Assembly: GCA_021819255.1 (NCBI GenBank)
Contig: JAKART010000020.1
Coordinates: 1 to 13,322 of the forward strand
Direction: 5' to 3'
Length of the DNA stretch: 13,322 nt
Source of the DNA: Acidobacteriota bacterium
Lineage (GTDB): Bacteria > Acidobacteriota > Terriglobia > Terriglobales > Acidobacteriaceae
Part shown: positions 7,061 through 13,322 of the stretch, one piece after another
Layout of the letters: the number at the start of each line of letters is the position of its first letter
Position numbering within the stretch: position 1 is the stretch's first letter
Notes under the pieces: model-generated
What the model saw: only the letters and a program-made list of their open reading frames with translations
Told to the model about the DNA's origin: nothing
Database searches by the model: none
Translations under genes and position numbers: made by a program

Positions 7061-9514
7061 CTACCCCTTCACCAGTCCCGAAGGAGGCCTGTCCTCGGGT
7101 GCGCTGGCCCAACTCTTGTTCGGCTCCGGACCCATCTGAAAGTGCAGCGTTCCCCCAGCCACGACGTCGGCGTGCGTGAACCAGGAGCGAGTCAGCGGCT
7201 TGCCGTTCAACCTCACGCTCTGCACGTAAACGTTCCTTTCCGAGTTGTTGTCGGCAATGATCGTAAACGTGGTCCCGGCAGCAGCGTTGTGCAGCGTGGC
7301 GTGGTTCACCATCGGGCTTCCAATCACGTACACCCCCGTGACGGCATTCACCGGATAAAACCCCAGCGCGGCGAAGTTAAACCAGGTCGAGATCTGGCCA
7401 CAGTCGTCATTGCCGGGCACACCCTGCGGCGTGTTGCGATACAGCTCCGCCACCTCGCGCACTCTCTCCTGAGTCTTCCAGGGCGCGCCGGCAAAGGCGT
7501 AAAGATACGGGATGTGGTTGCTGGGCTCATTGCCCTGCGCATCCTGGCCCACCATGCCGCTGATGTCGGGAGGCGAATCGAGCACATCAGAGGCTGCGGC
7601 GAACAGCGCGTCGAGCTTGGCAACAAATGGCTGGTCGCCGCCAAATAGATTGATCAACCCTTGCACATCCTGCATCACGTTGAAGGTCGCCTGCCAGGCA
7701 TCGGATTCGGTGTAATCCTCCCAGTACTCGCGGTCGGGACGGAAGGGCTCCCGCCACTTTCCATCCGGAGTCTTTGCGCGCATGAACCCGGTGGCCGGAT
7801 CGAAGAGGTTCTTGTAATTCTTCGCCAGCTTGTAGAACATGGCGGCGTCCTCCTGCTTGCCCAGCAGCTCGGCCATCGCGCCCACACACCAGTAGTCGTA
7901 GGCAAAGTCCAACGTACGTGAGACGGACTGCCGCTGCTCACCGGCCGCCACATAACCCAGCGTGCGGAACTGCTCCTGCAGCGCCTTGTTGTCGTTGGCG
8001 GTGGCGCCCACCAGGGCGGTATCGCGCATCGCCGCGTAGGCGGCTTCTACATCGAAGTCGCGCAGGCCGCGGGTGTAGGCTCCTACAATCAGCCCGACCA
8101 CATGAAATCCGGTCATACACCAGGTCTCATTACCCCATAGCGGCCACACCGGCAACGAGTTCTGCCCAAGCTGGCGATAGTCCGCCAGCATCGTCTTGAC
8201 GATATCGGCGATGCGCTGCGGCTGCATCAGCGTCAAAAACACAAACTCCCCACGATAGATATCCCAGATGGAGAGTGTCGTGTATTTGGTAAAACCCTGG
8301 TTGGGATAGCTCTTCTGATCCTGCCCGCGATAGCTGCCATCCACGTTGTTGAAGGTAGCCGGGGCCACCAGGCCGTGGTAGGCCGCGCTGGCAAAGGCTT
8401 GTTGCAACGCAGCGCTGGGCAGCTTGGCGCGCAACACCCCGAGCGCCCGGCTCCAGTCCTGCTGATTGCCGCGCCGCAGGGCATCGAACTCCCAGTGCGG
8501 AATCTCCGCAGCCAGATTCATCGCCGCACCCTCCACCCCGGTGCCGGAGATGCCCACCCGCACGGCCAGCGGTCCCCTCAAGGCGCCTTGCGTCAAAATT
8601 GCCCTGATCTGTTTGCCGGAGATGCGGTCACCCACAGCGGCAGAACGCACCGCCCCATCCACCTGAACCTCAAGCGCCGCAAATGGCTGGGAAAACTCGA
8701 TCACGAAGAAGACGTGCTTATCCGCGGCCCATCCGTGCGTGGAGCGCACTCCGGAGATCCTCCGCGGGCTCTCGATGCGCAACTCAGCGGCATAGACCTT
8801 GCAGCCGATGCCATGCACCAGATCCAGCATCAGGCCGCGGCGCGCAGACGGTGCGGCCGGCCCCTCATGCAGCCCCGTCTCCTCGGGATAGCGGTAGCGA
8901 TGCATGGCGCAGCGCGTAGTTGCCGTCATCTCGGCCTCAACATCCGGCGTATCCAGGTGGACCGCGTAGTAGCCGGGCTGCGCCGTCTCGCGCGCGTGCG
9001 AAAAAGCCGAATAGTAGCCGCGCTCCGGTGGGTCAAAGACCCATCCTGAGCCCTCGCCGAGCGCATCGGCCTGCGCCTCAGCCTGCCCGCCCGGCTTTCC
9101 CGTATCCCAGCTCCAGTTCCGGCCTGCGACCAGCGGCATCAGCAAAACATCGCCCAGATCCGACGCGCCAGTACCCTGCAGGTGCGTGTGGCTGAAGCCC
9201 AGAATAAAGTTATCGCCATAGTGATAGCCGGAACAGTGGTCCCAACCGGTGATGTCCCATTGACCATTCCACTTCGGCTCCGACGCTCCGCTGGTGTCCG
9301 GGCTCACCTGGACCATGCCGAAGGGCGCCACTGCACCCGGAAACATGTGTCCGTGCCATCCGGTGCCGATCAAAGGCAGTACCCCTTCCAGCGTCTCGCC
9401 CTCCCCTGCCAGGACGGCTCCAACCGGCTGCTGAGCGTCGCCCAGCCGAGAGGCAGGCGTCATGGCGCCTGCCGTCAGCACGGCGCAACTCTTCAGGAAC
9501 TCTCTCCTACGCAT
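7061..9514 (-). CDS. Tat-exported GH92 family alpha-mannosidase
   Basis: This is a calcium-dependent exo-alpha-mannosidase of glycoside hydrolase family 92, predicted to trim mannose from glycans such as fungal mannans or high-mannose N-glycans outside the cytoplasm. The N-terminus MRRREFLKSCAVLTAGAM is a Tat signal with the RRxFLK consensus. The family motifs appear in order: GTGWHGHMFPGAVAPFG near the mature start, GFSHTHLQGTGASDLGD, GNETWCMTGFH mid-protein, GNEPSNHIPYLY (from 661, E663 the probable catalytic acid) and GNDDCGQ (from 701, D703 and D704 in the catalytic base and calcium site). Length is 817 aa, usual for the family. The ATG at 9514 is chosen; an in-frame TTG just before it at 9517 is better spaced from GGAG and would add one residue. 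The gene is divergent from the GH29 gene. Linkage specificity (alpha-1,2, 1,3 or other) cannot be read from sequence. Confidence 0.93.
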   Translation of the reverse strand: MRRREFLKSCAVLTAGAMTPASRLGDAQQPVGAVLAGEGETLEGVLPLIGTGWHGHMFPGAVAPFGMVQVSPDTSGASEPKWNGQWDITGWDHCSGYHYGDNFILGFSHTHLQGTGASDLGDVLLMPLVAGRNWSWDTGKPGGQAEAQADALGEGSGWVFDPPERGYYSAFSHARETAQPGYYAVHLDTPDVEAEMTATTRCAMHRYRYPEETGLHEGPAAPSARRGLMLDLVHGIGCKVYAAELRIESPRRISGVRSTHGWAADKHVFFVIEFSQPFAALEVQVDGAVRSAAVGDRISGKQIRAILTQGALRGPLAVRVGISGTGVEGAAMNLAAEIPHWEFDALRRGNQQDWSRALGVLRAKLPSAALQQAFASAAYHGLVAPATFNNVDGSYRGQDQKSYPNQGFTKYTTLSIWDIYRGEFVFLTLMQPQRIADIVKTMLADYRQLGQNSLPVWPLWGNETWCMTGFHVVGLIVGAYTRGLRDFDVEAAYAAMRDTALVGATANDNKALQEQFRTLGYVAAGEQRQSVSRTLDFAYDYWCVGAMAELLGKQEDAAMFYKLAKNYKNLFDPATGFMRAKTPDGKWREPFRPDREYWEDYTESDAWQATFNVMQDVQGLINLFGGDQPFVAKLDALFAAASDVLDSPPDISGMVGQDAQGNEPSNHIPYLYAFAGAPWKTQERVREVAELYRNTPQGVPGNDDCGQISTWFNFAALGFYPVNAVTGVYVIGSPMVNHATLHNAAAGTTFTIIADNNSERNVYVQSVRLNGKPLTRSWFTHADVVAGGTLHFQMGPEPNKSWASAPEDRPPSGLVKG

Positions 9515-9667
9515 CAAGATCTTGTCTCCTCAGGGACCGAATCGCTGCGGCGCCACGCATTTGGAGTGCGGCGTCGGTTGGCCGGCGTCTTTACCAGAGC
9601 GGGCAACTTCACCATCTTACAGCGATGGAATGCTTACCATGCCCGAAATTTGAGTAAAATCGGAGGC
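9515..9667. promoter_or_regulatory. Divergent promoter region between the GH92 and GH29 genes
   Basis: This 153-bp gap should drive both glycoside hydrolase genes. On the plus strand a good -10-like TAAAAT lies at 9655-9660, only 7 bp before the GTG start at 9668, which would imply a very short or absent leader. No clear -35 accompanies it. For the minus-strand gene, GGAG precedes the start, but I could not pick a confident promoter or operator palindrome. Confidence 0.35.
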
Positions 9668-11386
9668 GTGCAAAGGCGAACCCTTCTAACCCTGGCCACG
9701 CAGGCCGGCCTGGCGGCCACCGCGTCGGCGTCCCTCCGCCGGCCTGGGCTGCTGCCGCACTTCCGAAGTGCTTCCCCGGAGCCGGACGCACAACCCCCAG
9801 CCGCCCAGCCTCGCACCGTCGCCCACCCCTCGCCAGAGCAAAAGGCGTGGCAGAACCTCGAGATGGGTATGTTCCTTCACTTTGGGCCGAGGACCTGGCA
9901 GCACGGCGCGATGGCGGCCCAGCCGACGCCGCTCTCCGCCATGAACCCGCATCTGCTGGACACCGACCAGTGGGCACAGACCGCGCTCGACCTCGGGGCC
10001 AAATACATCGTCTTTGTGGCCAAGCATCAGGAAGGATTCTGCTGGTGGCCCACCGAGACCACCGGGTACGGCATCCGCAATATCCCCTGGAGGAACGGGA
10101 CGGGGGACGTGGTAGGCATGATCTCGGATTCCTGCCGCCGGCATGGGCTGCAATTCGGACTTTACGTCTCTCCTCGCGACGATCACTTTGGCGCGGCGAC
10201 TGGAGGCATCTGCAAGACCGCCGCGGAGCAGAAACGTTACAACCAGATCTATCGCCGGCAACTCACGGAGGTCTTCACTCGCTACGGTCCTCTCGTGGAG
10301 ATTTGGTTTGACGGTTCCACAGCCACCCCCACCGGCGACCTGATCCGCAAGTATCAACCCCATGCCATGATCTTTCAAGGACGCCACGCCACCATCCGCT
10401 GGGTGGGCAACGAGCAGGGCTTCGCTCCCTATCCTTGCTGGAATGGCATCGACAGAGCGGATGCCGAAACTGGAACGGCGACCTCTCTGGACAGCGACCC
10501 GAACGGCTCGGTCTGGCTGCCCAATGAGGTCGATGTCTCCATCCGCCGCCCGCATTGGTTCTGGCGGCCGGAGGGCGAGACGGTTCTGACCGAAGATCAA
10601 TTGCTCTCCATCTACTACCGCTCCGTCGGACGCGGAGCCCAGTTGCTCCTCAACATCCCCGCCAATACCGCCGGTCTGCTCCCGCAGCAGGACTGCCAGG
10701 TGGCCAAACTCTTTGGCGACGAGGTGCGCAGACGCTTCCGCCGGCCCGTGGCTCAGACCTCGGGAACAGGATCCACCCTCACCCTGAACCTTCCCCCAGG
10801 GTCCCGGGTCGATACCGCCGTCCTTCAAGAGGACACCACCTACGGGGAGCGCATTCGAGCCTACCGGCTGGAGGGATTGTCCGCAGGCCAGTGGACCACT
10901 CTTGGCGAGGGCAGCGCGGTGGGCCACAAGCGGATTCAACCCATCCCGGCAGATGCATCTTCAGGACAGATGACTGCGATTCGGCTCTCCGTGACCCATT
11001 CCGCCGCGCCCCCGGTGATCCGCAGCTTAGCCGCCTTCAATACCGGCGTCGCCCCTCCCGCGGACTGGAACGCTCCCGCCATGGTCTGGGCAGCCAACCT
11101 CGCCGGCGGATGGAGCAACCACCGGTTCTCCTTCGACATTACCCACAGCGTTCAAGCGGCGGGTCAGTATCGCCTGCGCTTCGTCCCTCTCACCGGCGCC
11201 ATTACCGGCCTGCGCGATGTCGTCCTGTGGCTGCACGGGGTTTCCGAGCCCGGTCTATGGAGACCAGCGCCGGGGCATCCCGATGAGATCCTGCTGGACA
11301 TCACCGGAACCCGCGAATCCTCCGTAAAGATCTCCGGCTTTGTCGAGGGGGCTTTCCAGGGACAGATTCTGCTCCAGAAGCTATAG
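9668..11386 (+). CDS. Tat-exported GH29 family alpha-L-fucosidase
   Basis: This predicted exo-alpha-L-fucosidase is 572 aa from the GTG at 9668. The frame is open back to 9182, but that part lies antisense to the GH92 gene. The GTG start puts QRRTLLTLATQAG at the N-terminus, a plausible Tat signal. An in-frame TTG at 9650 would add 6 residues. GGAGG is only 1 nt from the GTG, too close to act normally, so the start is uncertain by a few residues. GH29 motifs are GMFLHFGPRTW (67-77), AKYIVFVAKHQEGFCWW (111-127) and VEIWFDG (210-216), with D215 the expected nucleophile; LLLNIPAN ends the barrel. The acid/base is not conserved in this family and is not assigned. From about 355 on come two beta-sandwich-like regions that may bind carbohydrate. 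Together with the divergent GH92 gene it suggests fucosylated, mannose-containing glycans as substrate. Confidence 0.9.
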   Translation: MQRRTLLTLATQAGLAATASASLRRPGLLPHFRSASPEPDAQPPAAQPRTVAHPSPEQKAWQNLEMGMFLHFGPRTWQHGAMAAQPTPLSAMNPHLLDTDQWAQTALDLGAKYIVFVAKHQEGFCWWPTETTGYGIRNIPWRNGTGDVVGMISDSCRRHGLQFGLYVSPRDDHFGAATGGICKTAAEQKRYNQIYRRQLTEVFTRYGPLVEIWFDGSTATPTGDLIRKYQPHAMIFQGRHATIRWVGNEQGFAPYPCWNGIDRADAETGTATSLDSDPNGSVWLPNEVDVSIRRPHWFWRPEGETVLTEDQLLSIYYRSVGRGAQLLLNIPANTAGLLPQQDCQVAKLFGDEVRRRFRRPVAQTSGTGSTLTLNLPPGSRVDTAVLQEDTTYGERIRAYRLEGLSAGQWTTLGEGSAVGHKRIQPIPADASSGQMTAIRLSVTHSAAPPVIRSLAAFNTGVAPPADWNAPAMVWAANLAGGWSNHRFSFDITHSVQAAGQYRLRFVPLTGAITGLRDVVLWLHGVSEPGLWRPAPGHPDEILLDITGTRESSVKISGFVEGAFQGQILLQKL

Positions 11387-12031
11387 GCTCGCCGAGAGCC
11401 GCCGGTCGACAAACGCCGCCAGCTCCGGCGTGCAATAGGCAGGCGCAACAAACTCAAACCTCGGCTTGGTCTCCAGCATCCGCGGCGAAACCCCTCCCCA
11501 ACCCTCCACAAAAGTTGCGCCTTGGGGAACGATCAGCGCATCCACTCGGTCCAGATAGCGCAGCGCCGAGCGCTTGAAGTCGTTTAGGGAAGGATCCAGC
11601 ACGCTCAGCGAGAGATCCGGCTTCAAGAACCGCAGCAGGCTGTTGGACTCCACAATTGCATTCTTGGCGCTGGCCAGAAGGGCTCGAATCGCCGTCATTG
11701 CTGCATTCAACTCCCCTTGCCGGGTTCGCACCCAGAACGACCGCTCCGCTCCGGCCGCCAGAAACCGCGAAGAATCGGTCCCGCTCTTTGCATCTCGTTC
11801 CTCACTCACAGCAATCCCGTGGCTGGCTGTCTGGCAGGCGCAGGGCTCGCCATGGGCGGCACAAACTCCATGGCCAAACTGCGTAATCTTCATCGCGGTC
11901 CAGCGCCGCTCCGGCAGCGCCGCAATCAGCCCAGCCACCACGCTGGTCTTGCCGATGTTCCGGGTATGCCCGCCAACCACAACGATCGCCACAACACCCT
12001 CATGCAGGGCCTTTGCGACCCCTCGAACCAT
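11381..12031 (-). CDS. SIMIBI-type P-loop NTPase (MobB/BioD-like), substrate unknown
   Basis: I do not recognise a named gene here. The 216-aa protein has a nucleotide-binding loop GGHTRNIGKTS (20-30) in which five residues separate Gly from GKT, the spacing of dethiobiotin synthetase (GTDTxVGKT) rather than of a standard Walker A. After it come KITQFGH (48-54), a Cys cluster (C57, C64, C66 in a segment containing HGEPCACQ), then SGTDSSRFLAAGAE, which resembles the conserved GKDSxRxxxAGA segment of molybdopterin-guanine dinucleotide protein MobB, and VESNSLL. The ATG at 12031 has GGTAGG directly adjacent. An in-frame GTG at 11992, with GAGG just upstream, would give a shorter N-terminus beginning close to the first strand and may be the true start. 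It is the third gene of a lipid A unit, 61 bp after lpxD. Its TAG shares the hexamer CTATAG with the GH29 stop. Confidence 0.72.
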   Translation of the reverse strand: MVRGVAKALHEGVVAIVVVGGHTRNIGKTSVVAGLIAALPERRWTAMKITQFGHGVCAAHGEPCACQTASHGIAVSEERDAKSGTDSSRFLAAGAERSFWVRTRQGELNAAMTAIRALLASAKNAIVESNSLLRFLKPDLSLSVLDPSLNDFKRSALRYLDRVDALIVPQGATFVEGWGGVSPRMLETKPRFEFVAPAYCTPELAAFVDRRLSASL

Positions 12032-12092
12032 CCTACCGGCTTGCCCAACGGAAGAACGATATGCACCGCGGAGACACGGCCCGAAGACAGCT

Positions 12093-13091
12093 TTACTCCC
12101 TGCCTTTCAACCGCCGCACCCGGGCCACCGTCTTCAAATACTCTTTCAACGGCTCAGCCGGAACCCCCATGAACATCTGCCCCGGACCCACCAGATGCTT
12201 GCCGGGAAACACCCCGGAAGCCCCGCCCAGGATCACGCCAGGGCCAATATGCACATGGTCGCCCAGGCCCACCTGCCCGGCCAGCACCGCTCCATCCTCC
12301 ACCACGCAGGAGCCGGAGATGCCCACCTGCGAGGCCATCAGCACATTCTTTCCGATCCGGCAGTTGTGACCAATGTGCACCTGGTCGTCGATCTTCGTTC
12401 CCTGCCCGATCCTGGTCTCCTCCAGAGCGCCTCGATCGATGGTCGTATTAGCGCCGATCTCAACATCGTCCTCAATGACCAGCCGTCCTTGCTGGGGAAA
12501 AAGCAGATGCTCGCCGGTCCGGGGGTTCCGCGCATATCCGAAGCCGGTGGCTCCCAGCACTGCTCCGGCCTGCACCACCACCCGGTTGCCGATCACCACC
12601 CCTTCCAGAATCACTGCGCCGGCTGCAACCTCCACATCATCGCCCAGGATCACATCGGCTTCAATCACGGCTCGCGCTCCAACCTTCACCCGCTCTCCCA
12701 GCCGTGCTGAAGAATCCACCACCGCCGATGGATGAACCTCGCTGCCCAAGCGCGGCTTCCGCAACGCTTTGCCGCAAAGGGCGAAGGCGAATCGCGGGTC
12801 TTGGACCACCAGCAGCCTCGAATCCGTACTCCCGGGAGTCCATCCCTTTGGCCCAAAGCCTTGCGCGTCAACGGTCTTCCATACTCTCTCGCCAACCAGA
12901 ATCAAACCTGCCTGAGAGGCTGTCCCCTGCTCCAGCGCCTGCTCATCCCCGGCAAAGACCACCGCATCCGCGGTCGCGCCCTCCAACCCAGCCACCCGGG
13001 AGATTGTCTCCTCGGCGCTGGGCTCACCCGCAGCCCAGCGGCCGCCTACCAGTCCGGCAATCTCGACTTTGCTCAGCACTCCTGCGCTCAT
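12093..13091 (-). CDS. lpxD: UDP-3-O-acylglucosamine N-acyltransferase LpxD
   Basis: LpxD transfers a 3-hydroxyacyl chain from acyl carrier protein to the 2-amino group of UDP-3-O-acylglucosamine, the third step of lipid A synthesis, in the cytosol. The 332-aa length is normal. Residues 1-100 form the N-terminal uridine-binding domain ([14 protein letters not shown]). Residues about 115-305 are hexapeptide repeats of a left-handed beta-helix (for example [13 protein letters not shown]). [11 protein letters not shown] (239-249) holds the expected catalytic His242, and [11 protein letters not shown] (180-190) is a family hallmark. The C-terminal helix ends in [11 protein letters not shown]. The ATG at 13091 overlaps the TGA of the upstream acyltransferase (ATGA), which decides this start over an in-frame codon at 13151 that would add 20 non-conserved residues. 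Translational coupling with the acyltransferase is likely. Confidence 0.95.
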   Translation of the reverse strand: MSAGVLSKVEIAGLVGGRWAAGEPSAEETISRVAGLEGATADAVVFAGDEQALEQGTASQAGLILVGERVWKTVDAQGFGPKGWTPGSTDSRLLVVQDPRFAFALCGKALRKPRLGSEVHPSAVVDSSARLGERVKVGARAVIEADVILGDDVEVAAGAVILEGVVIGNRVVVQAGAVLGATGFGYARNPRTGEHLLFPQQGRLVIEDDVEIGANTTIDRGALEETRIGQGTKIDDQVHIGHNCRIGKNVLMASQVGISGSCVVEDGAVLAGQVGLGDHVHIGPGVILGGASGVFPGKHLVGPGQMFMGVPAEPLKEYLKTVARVRRLKGRE

Positions 13092-13322
13092 CGGTAGATC
13101 CGTTCCTGACCTTCTGGGCGCGTCTTCCAGCGCCGGTGAACCCACAACCACTGCTCTGGATAGCGTCGCACATACGACTCGATCGCGGATGTAAACATGG
13201 CCGTGTTGGCCACGGTATCTCTGGCGGCATCGCCCGTACGGGTCAGCGGCAACTCCGGCCCAAAGTGCAGCACATACCGTTGCTCGGCTTTCTCCCAGAG
13301 CAGAAAGCCCGGCAGCACCGCC
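13088..13322 (-). CDS. LpxL/HtrB-type lipid A late acyltransferase, C-terminal part
   Basis: Only the last 77 or so codons are inside the window; the 5' part lies beyond the right edge. The sequence includes [22 protein letters not shown], then [30 protein letters not shown]. The segment from [12 protein letters not shown] to HRRWKTRP is the characteristic end of lauroyl/myristoyl lipid A acyltransferases, which add secondary acyl chains to lipid A at the inner membrane. The HX4D catalytic motif would be further upstream and is not visible. The TGA at 13088-13090 overlaps the lpxD ATG. Which member (LpxL, LpxM or LpxP) it is cannot be decided from this piece. Confidence 0.85.
   Translation of the reverse strand, partial: AVLPGFLLWEKAEQRYVLHFGPELPLTRTGDAARDTVANTAMFTSAIESYVRRYPEQWLWVHRRWKTRPEGQERIYR

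Noticed and set aside
9686..10939. A 417-codon open frame on the minus strand opposite the GH29 gene
   Set aside because: The plus-strand frame has clear GH29 motifs; the antisense frame has none and looks like a GC-driven shadow.
12092..13151. An N-terminally longer LpxD starting at 13151
   Set aside because: The extra 20 residues are not part of the LpxD domain and would overlap the acyltransferase by about 60 bp; the ATGA junction at 13088-13091 is the simpler start.

Overview
The window looks like chromosome from a Gram-negative, GC-rich, heterotrophic soil-type bacterium, most likely an acidobacterium of the Terriglobales/Acidobacteriaceae type. This is inferred from the combination of lipid A genes (outer membrane), a bacillithiol deacetylase of the BshB1 type, a long-chain prenyl diphosphate synthase (quinone side chains), Tat-exported glycoside hydrolases of families GH92 and GH29, and a fused homocysteine methyltransferase/methylenetetrahydrofolate reductase. 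No rRNA, tRNA, CRISPR array, transposase or phage gene was seen.

Layout, left to right. Positions 1-116 hold a large palindromic element, followed by about 350 bp without a convincing gene. A polyprenyl diphosphate synthase (466-1470, +) comes next. After a short intergenic stretch with a 14-bp tandem repeat lies a two-gene minus-strand unit: the homocysteine methyltransferase/MTHFR fusion (2002-3969) and xseB (1721-2002), joined by a one-base TAATG overlap. A divergent intergenic region leads to a predicted lipoprotein with beta-propeller-like repeats (4225-5814, +), a strong hairpin, a second palindromic element (6055-6164) and bshB1 (6193-6960, +). Next is a divergent pair of secreted glycoside hydrolases, a GH92 alpha-mannosidase (7061-9514, -) and a GH29 alpha-L-fucosidase (9668-11386, +). 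The right end is a minus-strand lipid A unit: the C-terminal end of an LpxL/HtrB-type acyltransferase running off the window, lpxD (ATGA overlap), and a SIMIBI-type P-loop NTPase of unknown substrate, whose stop codon shares a CTATAG hexamer with that of the fucosidase gene.

Functionally this is a mix of housekeeping genes (isoprenoid, one-carbon/methionine, DNA repair, thiol redox, lipid A) and a small glycan-degradation pair that could act together in the periplasm on mannose- and fucose-bearing glycans. The most notable non-gene signal is a pair of about 110-bp palindromic elements about 6 kb apart. They share their central hairpin and an internal sequence block but carry different outer arms, each perfectly self-complementary. 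This suggests a dispersed, structurally constrained repeat family that I cannot name.
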